A stretch of 63,883 nucleotides of DNA from Clostridia bacterium (GCA_017522795.1 JAFWXZ010000032.1:1-63883); one strand, 5' to 3'. Shown: positions 27,485 to 36,831, numbered from the stretch's first letter. The notes: generated by a model from the sequence alone, not told the origin. Translations and numbers: made by a program.

Positions 27485-28693
27485 ATGACTAATATTGCAA
27501 TACTCGGCTTTGGCGTCGTTGGTGGCGGCGTTGCCGATCTGATTACAAACAATTCCTATCAGGTGGCAAGACTTGGCGGTGACGATATCAGAATCAAGTA
27601 TATACTTGACCTGAGGGATTTTCCCGACTCTCCCTTTGCCGACAGAGTGGTTCACGATTTTGATATTATTCTCTCAGACAATGAGGTTGACTGCGTTATC
27701 GAGGCTATGGGTGGCTCTCACCCCGCCTATGAATACACGGTGGCGGCTCTTAAAGCGGGCAAGAGCGTTATCACCTCCAACAAGGAGGTCGTGGCAAGGT
27801 TCGGCGACGAGTTCCTTGCGCTTGCACGAGAGAATGGAGTTTGCTATCGCTTTGAGGCGGCAGTTGGCGGCGGAATTCCCGTCATTTCACCTATGATAAG
27901 CTGTGTCGGTCAGAATAAGATCCGCGAGGTGCGCGGTATTCTTAACGGCACTACCAACTATATACTTACGAAGATGTTTTCCTTTGGCGCTTCATTTGAG
28001 GAGTCGCTTAAGGACGCGCAGGACAAGGGCTATGCCGAGAGAAATCCCGACGCGGACGTACTTGGAATCGACGCCTGCCGTAAGATCGCAATATTAACCG
28101 CGCTGGTCAGCGGAGAGCTTCTCCCCACTGATAGAATTCACACCGAGGGCATTACCTCCATTCGCAAGGAGGACGTACTGAATGCCGCAAAGGTAGGTCT
28201 GTCCATCAAGCTGCTTGGCAGATGCGTGATCGGTGATAAGGGTATGCAGGTTATGGTTGCGCCCTTTATGCTCGGAAGTGATTCTCCCCTGTCGAGTGTC
28301 AGCGGAGTTTACAACGCGGTAGAGATTATCGGCGAGCCTATCGGAAACGTTATGTTCTACGGTCAGGGCGCAGGCGCAGGTGCTACAGCATCTGCCGTGG
28401 TCGGTGACCTTATGCAGATCATGCGCTCTGGCAGAAGCTATGCCGAGCCCGTATGGACAAGAGGTACCGATGGTATTTGCAACTTTGCGGACTTTGAGGC
28501 AAGGCAGTATATTGCTATATGCGGCGCTGACAGAGGTGCTGTGGAGAAGGTGTTTGGCTCTGCTCAGGTGATAAGCGAGGGCGAGGAGACGGCATTCATC
28601 ACAGGCATCATCAGCGAGAAAACTGCTCAGGAAGGCATCAAGTCGCTCGAAAGACTCGGCGCGACGGTAAAATCGAGAATAAGACTTATATAA
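27485..28693 (+). CDS. hom: Homoserine dehydrogenase
   Basis: Reduces aspartate semialdehyde to homoserine for Thr and Met synthesis. The ATG at 27485 has GAGG 7 nt upstream; the product has 402 residues. GFGVVGGGV is the NAD(P) loop, SNKEVVA the conserved Lys motif, and NGTTNYILTKM with ADVLGIDACRK the catalytic region. The last 65 residues (YIAICGADRGAVEKVF onward) look like a C-terminal ACT domain, suggesting feedback by threonine. The gene is monocistronic. Confidence 0.95.
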   Translation: MTNIAILGFGVVGGGVADLITNNSYQVARLGGDDIRIKYILDLRDFPDSPFADRVVHDFDIILSDNEVDCVIEAMGGSHPAYEYTVAALKAGKSVITSNKEVVARFGDEFLALARENGVCYRFEAAVGGGIPVISPMISCVGQNKIREVRGILNGTTNYILTKMFSFGASFEESLKDAQDKGYAERNPDADVLGIDACRKIAILTALVSGELLPTDRIHTEGITSIRKEDVLNAAKVGLSIKLLGRCVIGDKGMQVMVAPFMLGSDSPLSSVSGVYNAVEIIGEPIGNVMFYGQGAGAGATASAVVGDLMQIMRSGRSYAEPVWTRGTDGICNFADFEARQYIAICGADRGAVEKVFGSAQVISEGEETAFITGIISEKTAQEGIKSLERLGATVKSRIRLI

Positions 28694-28697
28694 AGCG

Positions 28698-28730
28698 AAA
28701 AATCCCGAGGTTCACTCGGGATTTTTCTTT
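28698..28730. terminator. Bidirectional terminator between hom and the AGCS gene
   Basis: AAAAATCCCGAG-GTTCA-CTCGGGATTTTT, followed by CTTTTTT. The opposing gene's last codons and stop are inside it. Confidence 0.93.
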
Positions 28731-29971
28731 TTTGAAAGGCAAAGCTCGGCAATCCGTGGAGTTTTTTTCAGGATTGCAGAGAGTGTCATAAGTGACATCA
28801 GAAGAAGCAGAAGGTCGGTAAAAAAAAGCAGAAAGCTCGGTGGCAGAAGGCCCGAAGTGAGAACTGCCGCGACGAATAAAGGCGGATATATCCAAGATAT
28901 TTTGCCGAAATAAAGGCGCGAGCATTCCATACCGTAGTAATACCAGCATATTATGGTGGAGTATGCAAAGGCGAGGATAAGCAAAGTAAGAAGATAAGAC
29001 ACGGGCGCGCCGAGGGCCGAGCAAAAGGCAGCATTCACAAGTGACATCGGTGTATTGAAGGCTGAGATATCAGGAACCGATACAAGCACCGCAAAACCTG
29101 TGAGAATACATAGGAGCGAGCTGTCAAAAACCACCTCGCACATAGCGAAAAGTCCTGCCACGTGGGGACTGCGCCCTTGAGATCGGGAGTGAGCCATAGC
29201 AGACGTGCCAACCCCCGCCTCGTTTGAGAGAATTCCGCGGGCAAAGCCCTCGCGCACAGCGAGAAACATCACACCTCCACCAATCGCGGATTTAAAGTTA
29301 AACGCCGAAGATATTACATCAACTATTACGTCGTCCAGACGGTGAAAATTGACGAAAATAGTAGCAAAGCACAGGGATATGTAAATTATTGTTGTCAAAG
29401 GTATAACAATTTCTGTAATGCTCTCGATTTTCTTTGCGCCGCCAAGCAAGCAAGGCAGGAGCAGGATTATCAGAATTAAGGCGGTTAAAATTGGGCTTAT
29501 ACCAAGGGATTTTTCTGTCACGTCGGTAAGAGCGGCAGACTGCATTGACGCCCCCATAAAGAAAGCGAGCAGCACGGTCAGCGCGGAGTAAATGGGTGCA
29601 AGGAGCCTGCCCGATCGGCTGAAAACGCGAGTGAGAACTGTGGCTGTTCCTCCCTGCTCTGCCCCCACGTCAAAGACGAGAAGCGTCTCTGAATATTTGA
29701 TTATCATAGCGAAAAGCGAGGAGACAAACAGCCAGAAAAGGCTGCCCGCGCCGCCTATCATCAGTCCTGCCGAAACCCCGAAAATATTACCGACTCCGAG
29801 AGTGCCTGCAAGGGCGAGAAAAAAGGCTCTGCGCGCATCTCTGTCACCAAGCGCGGACAGAAACTCTCGCGCTGTTCTTATCGGGTGAGCTATAAAGAAA
29901 AAACGAAGACGTATCAGAAGATACAGTCCAACTACAGTGACGATTATCGGCAGAACAAAAGAAAAATCCAT
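28712..29971 (-). CDS. Sodium:alanine/glycine symporter (AGCS family)
   Basis: The ATG at 29971 follows GGAGG by about 9 nt and gives 419 residues; the longer frame would need a TTG start. The family features are clear: GTLGVGNIFGVSAGL near residue 60, and SNEAGVGTSAMAHS near 250. About ten TM segments are seen. AGCS carriers import alanine or glycine with Na+. It follows sdaA and two small genes in the same direction, which fits use of small amino acids. The C-terminus is encoded by the shared terminator. Confidence 0.92.
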   Translation of the reverse strand: MDFSFVLPIIVTVVGLYLLIRLRFFFIAHPIRTAREFLSALGDRDARRAFFLALAGTLGVGNIFGVSAGLMIGGAGSLFWLFVSSLFAMIIKYSETLLVFDVGAEQGGTATVLTRVFSRSGRLLAPIYSALTVLLAFFMGASMQSAALTDVTEKSLGISPILTALILIILLLPCLLGGAKKIESITEIVIPLTTIIYISLCFATIFVNFHRLDDVIVDVISSAFNFKSAIGGGVMFLAVREGFARGILSNEAGVGTSAMAHSRSQGRSPHVAGLFAMCEVVFDSSLLCILTGFAVLVSVPDISAFNTPMSLVNAAFCSALGAPVSYLLTLLILAFAYSTIICWYYYGMECSRLYFGKISWIYPPLFVAAVLTSGLLPPSFLLFFTDLLLLLMSLMTLSAILKKTPRIAELCLSKKKNPE

Positions 29972-29972
29972 A

Positions 29973-30012
29973 AAAAAAGCCCCTCCGCACAAGCATATGC
30001 AGCGAGGCTTTT
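29973..30012 (-). terminator. Hairpin containing the AGCS ribosome site
   Basis: On the minus strand AAAAGCC-TCGC pairs imperfectly with GCGGAGGGGCTTTTTTT around a 13-nt loop. It looks like a terminator for the zinc-ribbon gene, yet its right arm holds the GGAGGGG of the next gene. Confidence 0.6.
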
Positions 30013-30030
30013 ATTTAATTACAAAAGTTA

Positions 30031-30546
30031 TCAGGCATTAAAGAACTGAGAAAAATCAACTCCGAATGCCTCAAGTACCTTCCAAGCGATAAACAAACCG
30101 AGGGCAATACAAGCGCCGATAAGAGTGTAATTGTAGAACTCATCAAACTTCTTGTTTTTCTCCTCGTCGCGTCTGTCCTTTTCTCTATCTTCCTCGGTCT
30201 CAAGCAGCTCCTCGGGAATTTCCTCAAAGCCTTCATCCGCCTGCTCTTCTCCGTCAAGTGAGAAGTCATAGCTACCGTCCTTGATAGCCTTCGCCCTGTC
30301 GGATGCAGCGACCATAAGCTCGCTTACGATAGAATATGTGACGCCATCAGGGTTTCCGTCAGCCATAAGATTACCGATTCTTTCCATAGCCACCTTTATG
30401 TCCTCGATATTTTTTCCGAGGGTGGCGGTATCAAGAAGCGCCGCGCATTCGTCACAAAGGAGTCTCGGATTACCTGCCACACCCATAGCGAGAACAGGGG
30501 CGTCCTCTCTCTCGATATGTCTTCCGCACATACAGCATTTATCCAT
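30031..30546 (-). CDS. Zinc-ribbon membrane protein of unknown function
   Basis: The 171-residue protein starts with a four-cysteine ribbon (CCMCGRHIE and LLCDECAALL, Cys pairs about 25 residues apart). A helical region follows, then a strongly charged segment rich in Glu, Asp and Lys (about 100-142). A single TM lies at about 147-167. I do not recognise the family. It overlaps the upstream YnzC-like gene by 8 bp (ATGGATAA), so the two are translationally coupled. Confidence 0.78.
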   Translation of the reverse strand: MDKCCMCGRHIEREDAPVLAMGVAGNPRLLCDECAALLDTATLGKNIEDIKVAMERIGNLMADGNPDGVTYSIVSELMVAASDRAKAIKDGSYDFSLDGEEQADEGFEEIPEELLETEEDREKDRRDEEKNKKFDEFYNYTLIGACIALGLFIAWKVLEAFGVDFSQFFNA

Positions 30547-30706
30547 TTTTGTTTCCCTCCTCCTTTATTCCGCGCAGCTCTGCGCGAACATACGCAAGAT
30601 ACTCGTTTCTGAGGGCGGCTCTTTCCTGCTGCTCCTCGAAGGTAAGCTCGCGCTGCTTTGCAATTCTGCCAAGCTCGTTTATTCTGTCTATCTTTGCCTT
30701 ATCCAT
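30539..30706 (-). CDS. DUF896 (YnzC-like) protein
   Basis: The start at 30706 has CGGAGG 8 nt upstream and gives 55 residues. KIDRINELGRIAKQRELTF and EEQQERAALRNEYLAYVR match the DUF896 family of small helical cytoplasmic proteins found across Firmicutes (B. subtilis YnzC); their function is unclear. It overlaps sdaA and the next gene by 8 bp each, with the same ATGGATAA junction at both ends. Confidence 0.9.
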   Translation of the reverse strand: MDKAKIDRINELGRIAKQRELTFEEQQERAALRNEYLAYVRAELRGIKEEGNKNG

Positions 30707-31910
30707 CTTTTCTTCCTCCGTAGAGCTTTGCAAGGCCGCCCGTGGAGGTCTCGCGGTAGTGATGAGAAAGGTCCTTACCCGTCTCGTACATAGTTTTTAT
30801 TACCATATCGAGCGAGATTTTTCTTGAGCCCGAGAGGAAGTTTGCAAGATTGACCGCGTTGATCGCTCTCATGGCCGCAACCGCATTACGCTCGATACAA
30901 GGGATCTGCACAAGTCCGCAGATGGGATCGCAGGTAAGACCAAGATGATGCTCAAAGGCGATCTCGGCAGCGTATTCTATCTGATCAATGCCCATTTCAA
31001 AGAGCTCGCCAAGGGCGGCAGACGCCATAGAACAAGCCGTGCCAACCTCTGCCTGACAGCCGCACTCTGCGCCGCTGATAGATGCATTGGTCTTTGTAAG
31101 CGCGCCGATAAGTCCAGCAACCGCAAGGGCGCGGATGATCTGCTCGTCACTGAAGCGATGCTTTTCCTGCATATATCTGAGAACCGAGGGAAGCACCGCG
31201 CAGGCTCCACAGGTGGGGGCTGTGACAATGGTGCCGTTATCGGCATTCTGCTCGCTGACTGCATAGGCATAGGCGCAAACGATGCGGTTCTCTCTCGTCA
31301 CCTCGCGCTCGTCGATGTGGCGCTGGTTATAGAGATACTGTGCCTTTCGCTCAACCTCAAGTCCGCCGGGTAGAATGCCCGAGGTAGTAAGTCCCTCGTG
31401 GATAGCGTTCTTCATAGTAGTCCACACGATATAGAGAAAATCTCTGATATCCTCTCCCTCGCGGAGCAGGACATAATCAGAAAGGCGAATTCCCTCTCTC
31501 TTACAGAGAGCCGAAATCTCGGCAAAGGTAGTCTCGGGATAAACGAGAGTTGCTCCCTCGCCCTCTCTGCCCTCTATCTCAATATCGCCGCCGCCAACGC
31601 TCATAACGCGCATTTTATCCTGCGCCACGCCGCCGACTACAGAGTATATATCCATAGTGTTCTCGTGGGGAAGCTCTCGGTCGGTGGTATTAAAGACTAT
31701 CTCAACCGCCTTTTCGGTAGCGGCGGAAATAGCCTTATCCGTTCCGTGTCCCTCGCCCGTGTCGGCAAGGCTGCCATAAAGGATAACCTTATAGCTCTCT
31801 GCCTCGGGATGCTCGGACACGTATATGCCCATAGCCTTTGCAGGTCCCATAGTGTGCGATGATGAGGGTCCCTTTCCTATTTTGTATATATCTCTGATAG
31901 ATTTCATCAT
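30699..31910 (-). CDS. sdaA: L-serine ammonia-lyase, single-chain iron-sulfur type
   Basis: Converts L-serine to pyruvate and ammonia with a 4Fe-4S cluster. The 403-residue chain carries beta and alpha domains in one protein. SSSHTMGP (about 16-23) is the beta-domain signature. APTCGACAVLP, ECGCQAEVGTACSM and LTCDPICGLVQIPC hold the cluster and active-site cysteines. It has its own promoter and leads the operon with two small genes, probably extending to the AGCS symporter. Confidence 0.95.
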   Translation of the reverse strand: MMKSIRDIYKIGKGPSSSHTMGPAKAMGIYVSEHPEAESYKVILYGSLADTGEGHGTDKAISAATEKAVEIVFNTTDRELPHENTMDIYSVVGGVAQDKMRVMSVGGGDIEIEGREGEGATLVYPETTFAEISALCKREGIRLSDYVLLREGEDIRDFLYIVWTTMKNAIHEGLTTSGILPGGLEVERKAQYLYNQRHIDEREVTRENRIVCAYAYAVSEQNADNGTIVTAPTCGACAVLPSVLRYMQEKHRFSDEQIIRALAVAGLIGALTKTNASISGAECGCQAEVGTACSMASAALGELFEMGIDQIEYAAEIAFEHHLGLTCDPICGLVQIPCIERNAVAAMRAINAVNLANFLSGSRKISLDMVIKTMYETGKDLSHHYRETSTGGLAKLYGGRKDG

Positions 31911-31954
31911 AGCGGTTTTCTCCTAATGGAAAATTTGCATAATTTAACACATAC

Positions 31955-31983
31955 ATTTTATCACTATTTTTAATGACTGTCAA
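31955..31983 (-). promoter_or_regulatory. Promoter of sdaA
   Basis: On the minus strand TTGACA, 17 bp and TAAAAT. Confidence 0.82.
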
Positions 31984-32033
31984 GGATTTATTTTCAAGGT
32001 TCATTTTTAAATGTTAATTTTCATCACGCTCAC

Positions 32034-32062
32034 TTGAAATAACATCGATAGAGTGATATAAT
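32034..32062 (+). promoter_or_regulatory. Promoter of the membrane protein at 32095
   Basis: TTGAAA, 17 bp and TATAAT, 32 nt before the ATG. Confidence 0.8.
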
Positions 32063-32094
32063 TAAAATGAAATTAAATCATTTTGGAGTTGGTT

Positions 32095-33813
32095 ATGAAA
32101 AAGAACAATGCAAAGACTCAGAATAAAATCGTGATGCTATTAAAAGAAAAACTGTCGTCTCTTGCAGACAAGGATACTAAAATTAAAATCACTCTGTCAA
32201 TTATTCTGGGAGCATTAGTTGCGTTTATCGGCTTTTATTTCTTCCTTCCGCCGATCAATCTTATGTCAGAGCGCTTTTGGCTTTACATTCTTGCTATAAC
32301 GGTAGGAGCTTGTCTTCCATTCATCAGCATCAGTCCTGCACATATAAGTATAAAATCCAAGAACGGTGTAACCGTAAAAAGATATTCCGGACCTATAAGC
32401 AATAACAAATTCATTATTATCGCGATAGCCATTCCATTATCCGTGCTTATCCTTGGAAATATAATATCATCCACAGTATTTAACGCTAGAGCATACGCCG
32501 CGATAATCAAAGTGGAGGAGTCGGATTTTACAGAGGATCTGCCCGAAACTACCGAGATCACTAACATTGCACTTATGGACACCGAATCGGCAAAAATTCT
32601 GGGAAATAGAACGCTTGGCTCTTTGTCTCACGTGGTTTCTCAGTACACCGTAAGTGACATATATACCCAGATAAACTACAAGAATACTCCTAAAAAAGTA
32701 TCCAATCTTGAATATGACGGATTCTTCAAATGGATGGGCAACAGACAAAACGGTATTCCCGGTGTGGTAATCGTAGATCCTGTTAAAAGCAGTGCGGAAT
32801 ATATGGAGCTTAAAGCTCCTATGCAATATGCAGAAAGCGCATTTTTCGGTGACGATCTTATGCGAAAGGTGCGGTTTGATTACCCTACTAAAATTTTTGA
32901 CGAGGATGCAATAAGCTTTGAGCTTGACGATGACGGAAATCCCTATTACATTATTTCCTGCTTTGAACCGCAGGTAATGCTTTTTGGAGCGAAGGATGTT
33001 GTTGAGGTCATTATTTTTGATCCTACAAACGGTTCAAGTGAAATATACGGCATTGATGAAACTCCCGCGTGGGTGGATATAGTCTATGACGGATATTTAG
33101 CAAGCGAAAAGTATAATTGGCACGGTACACTTTCAGGTGGATTTATCAATAGCATTATCGGCAACGTTGGCTGCAAGATGGCAACCGATGACTTTGGATA
33201 CGTGGTTCTCGGCGATGACGTGTGGTATTTCACCGGTGTCACATCTGCTGTCTCCAACGACAAATCAAACATTGGTTTTATTCTCACCAATGCGCGTACC
33301 GGCGAATACAAGTTCTACCCTGTTATCGGCGCAGAGGAGCATTCAGCTATGGCTGCCGCCGAGGGAGAGGTTCAGGAAAAGGGATATATCGCATCCTTTC
33401 CTTCTCTTATCAACGTTTCAGGACAGCCTACATATATTATGGTGCTTAAAAACGATGCGGGCATAGTCGAGCTTTACGCGCTTGTTAACGTGGAAAACTA
33501 TAGTCTGGTTGCCACGGGAACAACACAGGCTGATGCTATGAGTGCATATAAGAAGCTGCTGAGGCAGAACGATATTGACATCGGTGACAGCTCAGAAAGC
33601 ATCCAGATAACCGTAGATGACGTAAGGATCGCTATGATATCCAACGTGGCAACAGCCTACATCACCGCAGATGACGGTTCTGTTTACAAGGGATATCTTG
33701 AAGCTGACGAAGCGCTTATCCTTATCCAAAAGGGCGATAAGCTTAGGATAAACTATCTTCCCACAGATATAGAGAAAATTTACAATATATCCTCTTGGGA
33801 ATTTGTTGAATAA
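32095..33813 (+). CDS. Large membrane protein, possible Tat-signal/CvpA-annotated type
   Basis: With the ATG at 32095 (GGAG 6 nt upstream) the protein has 572 residues. Three TM segments lie in the N-terminal 130 residues (about 32-52, 60-80, 105-127). The rest, about 440 residues, is soluble and probably outside. It has beta-rich phrases such as GNPYYIISCFEPQVML and GEYKFYPVIGAEEHSAM. Similar proteins are often annotated by database transfer as CvpA or Tat-signal proteins, but I see neither feature clearly. The function is unknown. Confidence 0.75.
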   Translation: MKKNNAKTQNKIVMLLKEKLSSLADKDTKIKITLSIILGALVAFIGFYFFLPPINLMSERFWLYILAITVGACLPFISISPAHISIKSKNGVTVKRYSGPISNNKFIIIAIAIPLSVLILGNIISSTVFNARAYAAIIKVEESDFTEDLPETTEITNIALMDTESAKILGNRTLGSLSHVVSQYTVSDIYTQINYKNTPKKVSNLEYDGFFKWMGNRQNGIPGVVIVDPVKSSAEYMELKAPMQYAESAFFGDDLMRKVRFDYPTKIFDEDAISFELDDDGNPYYIISCFEPQVMLFGAKDVVEVIIFDPTNGSSEIYGIDETPAWVDIVYDGYLASEKYNWHGTLSGGFINSIIGNVGCKMATDDFGYVVLGDDVWYFTGVTSAVSNDKSNIGFILTNARTGEYKFYPVIGAEEHSAMAAAEGEVQEKGYIASFPSLINVSGQPTYIMVLKNDAGIVELYALVNVENYSLVATGTTQADAMSAYKKLLRQNDIDIGDSSESIQITVDDVRIAMISNVATAYITADDGSVYKGYLEADEALILIQKGDKLRINYLPTDIEKIYNISSWEFVE

Positions 33814-33829
33814 ATATGTATTAATAAAG

Positions 33830-33858
33830 AAGCCACGGCTCGTATTGAGCCGTGGCTT
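33830..33858. terminator. Terminator between convergent genes
   Basis: AAGCCACGGCTC-GTATT-GAGCCGTGGCTT, a 12-bp perfect stem. The U-tract is short on both strands. Confidence 0.85.
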
Positions 33859-33893
33859 TCTGCTATTATTTTATCTGCTAGACAACTTGGAAT

Positions 33894-34229
33894 TTATTTA
33901 ACTTTAACTTCTATCCCTACCACACCATACTTTGCAATCTTTTCCACACTGTAATAAACAAGCATATCATTCGGATTCGCAATTTCCTCGTCTGAATAAC
34001 CAATCGATACTTTGTCATGATGCTTGTATAGTTCATCAAAACTACCATACTTAAACAAATTGGTAACTTCGCAATCTAATATTTCATCAGTGCTTGTATT
34101 GGTAAACTCAATACTATCCCCAATAGAAATAATTGAACGCTTTTCATCACACAATCTCATCTCAATCGTTTTGGTTTTATTTTTAACTTTTAGAAAAGAT
34201 TCATTCCAAAGATTCATTTTATGTATCAT
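33894..34229 (-). CDS. ASCH domain protein
   Basis: The 111-residue protein fits the ASCH (ASC-1 homology) beta-barrel: a start MNLWNESFLKVKNKTKTIEMRL, which contains the Lys-Glu pattern of the RNA-binding cleft, then GDSIEFTN and VTNLFKYGSFDELY. ASCH proteins bind RNA or modified nucleosides; one subgroup is amidohydrolases. The gene is AT-rich against its nfn neighbours and sits behind a terminator-promoter junction of the type found in the cotJC array, so it may be acquired. Confidence 0.8.
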   Translation of the reverse strand: MIHKMNLWNESFLKVKNKTKTIEMRLCDEKRSIISIGDSIEFTNTSTDEILDCEVTNLFKYGSFDELYKHHDKVSIGYSDEEIANPNDMLVYYSVEKIAKYGVVGIEVKVK

Positions 34230-34280
34230 ATTAATACCCCGTCAAATTCAAGTTTATCGATTAGACACCTAACTAAGATA

Positions 34281-34344
34281 ATTATATTATAAAAATTCCC
34301 AAAAGTAAATAGGGCGGCTTGGTTTTTTACCTAAACCGCCCTAT
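34281..34344 (-). promoter_or_regulatory. Terminator-promoter junction between nfnB and the ASCH gene
   Basis: On the minus strand the hairpin ATAGGGCGG...CCGCCCTAT (34309-34344, with an inner GGT/ACC step) is followed directly by TTTACT, 17 bp and TATAAT (34281-34309). The -35 box is part of the terminator's T-rich tail. Five related sites lie at 37.3-39.8 kb. Confidence 0.8.
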
Positions 34345-34380
34345 ATGGTCTATAAACCTTTATAGTTTCACTATAGCGTA

Positions 34381-35799
34381 TTACTTATTTTTTAAGTACT
34401 CATCAATCGCTTTTGCGGCTACCTTGCCGGCGCCCATGGCGGAGATTACGGTTGCGGCGCCTGTGACGGCGTCGCCGCCTGCGTACACGCCTGCCTTGGT
34501 GGTGGCTCCGTCCTCGGTGACGATAATACCGCCCCAGCGGTTGACCTCAAGTCCCTCGGTGGTGGACTTGATAAGGGGGTTAGGTGAGGTGCCGATAGCC
34601 ATAATAACGGCATCAACGTCGAGGGTGAACTCGCTACCCGCTACCTCTACGGGACGGCGTCTGCCGCGCTCGTCGGGCTCGCCGAGCTCCATACGGATGC
34701 ACCTGATCGCCTGAACGCTGCCGTTTCGCTCGTCGCGGGGGTTGTCGGGATTATTATATCCAAGGATCTCGATAGGATTGCAAAGCAGGCGGAACTCAAT
34801 TCCCTCCTCCTCTGCGTGCTCGACCTCCTCGCGCCTTGCGGGAAGCTCGGTCATCGAGCGACGGTAAACGATGTAAACCTTTTCTGCGCCGAGGCGGAGT
34901 GCGGTACGCGCCGCATCCATAGCAACGTTTCCGCCGCCGACAACGGCAACCTTGCCGCCCTTCATAATAGGCGTTTCGGGATTATCAAGATATGCCTTCA
35001 TAAGATTGGATCGGGTGAGATACTCGTTTGCGGAATATACTCCTTTAAGTCCCTCGCCGGGAATACCCATAAAGTTGGGAAGTCCTGCGCCAGAGCCGAT
35101 GAACACAGCCTCATAGCCCATATCAAACAGCTCGTCCACGGTGAGAGTTTTGCCGATAATAACGTTTGTCACAAGCTTGACGCCCATTTTCTCAAGGGTA
35201 TCGACTTCCTTTTTAACGATTGCCTTGGGCAGACGGAACTCGGGGATTCCGTACACAAGCACACCGCCCGCGGTATGCAGAGCCTCGTAGACGGTGACAG
35301 AATAGCCAAGCTTTGCAAGGTCGCCCGCGCAGGTAAGTCCCGAGGGACCAGAGCCGACAACAGCTACCTTATGACCGTTAGGAGCGGCACACTCGGGAAG
35401 CTCGTCGCTGTGGGAGTTGTGCCAATCGGCAACGAATCTCTCAAGTCTGCCGATGCCGACCGGCTCGCCCTTGATGCCTCTTACACAAAGCTGCTCGCAC
35501 TGGGTTTCCTGGGGGCAAACTCTGCCGCAAACGGCAGGGAGAGTGGAGCTTTTCGCGATTATCTGATAAGCCGCCTCAAAGTCGCCCTCCTTAATTTTGG
35601 AGATAAACTCGGGGATATGGATATTTACGGGACAGCCACTTACGCAGGGCATATTCTTACAGTTCAGACAGCGAAGCGCCTCGTCCATAGCGGTAGCCTC
35701 ATCGTAGCCGAGAGCAACCTCGCCAAAATTACGCGCGCGAACAAGGGCGTCCTGTGTGGGCATCGCGTTCTTTGTGGGGTTCATATTGAATTTTGCCAT
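34381..35799 (-). CDS. nfnB: NADPH-dependent ferredoxin:NAD+ oxidoreductase large subunit / GltA-like
   Basis: The 472-residue flavoprotein has N-terminal cysteines for two 4Fe-4S clusters (CLNCKNMPCVSGCP and CGRVCPQETQCEQLC). Two Rossmann sites follow (VGSGPSGLTCAGDLA for FAD, VGGGNVAMDAART for NADPH). By itself it looks like the glutamate synthase small subunit. The adjacent NfnA-type gene makes the electron-bifurcating Nfn (transhydrogenase) complex much likelier. That complex couples NADPH, NAD+ and ferredoxin in anaerobes. The ATG at 35799 follows AGGGGG. Confidence 0.9.
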   Translation of the reverse strand: MAKFNMNPTKNAMPTQDALVRARNFGEVALGYDEATAMDEALRCLNCKNMPCVSGCPVNIHIPEFISKIKEGDFEAAYQIIAKSSTLPAVCGRVCPQETQCEQLCVRGIKGEPVGIGRLERFVADWHNSHSDELPECAAPNGHKVAVVGSGPSGLTCAGDLAKLGYSVTVYEALHTAGGVLVYGIPEFRLPKAIVKKEVDTLEKMGVKLVTNVIIGKTLTVDELFDMGYEAVFIGSGAGLPNFMGIPGEGLKGVYSANEYLTRSNLMKAYLDNPETPIMKGGKVAVVGGGNVAMDAARTALRLGAEKVYIVYRRSMTELPARREEVEHAEEEGIEFRLLCNPIEILGYNNPDNPRDERNGSVQAIRCIRMELGEPDERGRRRPVEVAGSEFTLDVDAVIMAIGTSPNPLIKSTTEGLEVNRWGGIIVTEDGATTKAGVYAGGDAVTGAATVISAMGAGKVAAKAIDEYLKNK

Positions 35800-35800
35800 T

Positions 35801-36652
35801 TTAGTTTTCCCCCTTCTTGAAGAGATTGCAGGTTGCTTCATAGGCGTGGCGCTCAAAGGATCTGTACGCGCCGCCGCGCATCATAGCCTCGTCGAAGTCC
35901 ACCTGATAGCCATTGAAATCGGGACCGTCAACGCAGGCAAATTTGGTCACGCGCTTACCGTCTACATTGAGAGTAAGTCGGCAGCCACCGCACATACCCG
36001 TGCCGTCTATCATAATGGGGTTCATAGACACATCGCAGGGGATGCCCGTGGGGCGCACTGCCTCAACAATGAATTTCATCATAATAAGCGGACCGATAGT
36101 GATAACCTTATCGAATTTGCGCTCGGCGAGCATCTCCTTCAGGGGCAGGGTCACGTTGCCCTGTCTGCCGTATGAGCCGTCATCGGTCATAACCACAAGC
36201 TCGTCCGAGCAGGCGCGGAATTCGTCCTCTAAAATCACGAGATCCGAGCTTCTGAAGCCGATAATTGAGGTCACACGAGCGCCCTTTTCTTTAAGAGCCT
36301 GCGCCACGGGAAGCGCGATAGCGCATCCAACGCCACCGCCAACGATGCATACGTTTTCAAGACCGTCCAGATGTGTGGGTACACCCAGAGGGCCTGCAAA
36401 GTCCTGAATGTACTCGCCCTTCTGCTTTTCGGAAAGCTTTTTCGTGGTAGCGCCGACTATCTGGAAGATAATTTTTACCGTTCCCGCATTTCTGTCGTAT
36501 CCCGCTACGGTAAGGGGGATTCTCTCTCCCTCTTCGTCCACACGGAGAATGATAAACTGTCCCGCCTGCGCCTTTTTCGCAACGAGGGGAGCTTCAATAT
36601 CCATCATTACGACGGTGGGATTAAGCTGTTTTTTGTAAACTATTCTATACAT
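35801..36652 (-). CDS. nfnA: NfnA-type FAD/NAD-binding subunit with 2Fe-2S site
   Basis: Starting at 36652 (GAGG 6 nt upstream) gives 283 residues. The FAD domain (FIILRVDEEGERIPLTV) and NAD domain (VCIVGGGVGCAIALPVA) match the ferredoxin reductase-like family that includes PyrK and SudB. The C-terminus MCGGCRLTLNVDG plus FACVDGP carries cysteines for a 2Fe-2S cluster. One base separates its stop from the nfnB start, so the two subunits are coupled. It is the natural partner of the next subunit for electron bifurcation. Confidence 0.92.
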   Translation of the reverse strand: MYRIVYKKQLNPTVVMMDIEAPLVAKKAQAGQFIILRVDEEGERIPLTVAGYDRNAGTVKIIFQIVGATTKKLSEKQKGEYIQDFAGPLGVPTHLDGLENVCIVGGGVGCAIALPVAQALKEKGARVTSIIGFRSSDLVILEDEFRACSDELVVMTDDGSYGRQGNVTLPLKEMLAERKFDKVITIGPLIMMKFIVEAVRPTGIPCDVSMNPIMIDGTGMCGGCRLTLNVDGKRVTKFACVDGPDFNGYQVDFDEAMMRGGAYRSFERHAYEATCNLFKKGEN

Positions 36653-36733
36653 ATTGCCTCTTTCTCGCCCGTTTTTAGTCAGAACGCGCGATTTGTCAAA
36701 TAAAATACTCGTATGTTTTTTTACATCCTTTAT

Positions 36734-36762
36734 ATTATACAACGAAACTTTGTTTTTTGCAA
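36734..36762 (-). promoter_or_regulatory. Promoter of nfnAB
   Basis: On the minus strand TTGCAA, 17 bp and TATAAT. Confidence 0.75.
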
Positions 36763-36801
36763 CAGGTTATAGGATTTTTATTCATTTAATTATAAAAATA
36801 A

Positions 36802-36824
36802 AAAAGCGGAACGAGTCCGCTTTT
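36802..36824 (-). terminator. Terminator of the gene at 36832
   Basis: AAAAGCGGA-CTCGT-TCCGCTTTT on the minus strand, then a mixed A/T tail. Confidence 0.8.
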
Positions 36825-36831
36825 AGTTATC

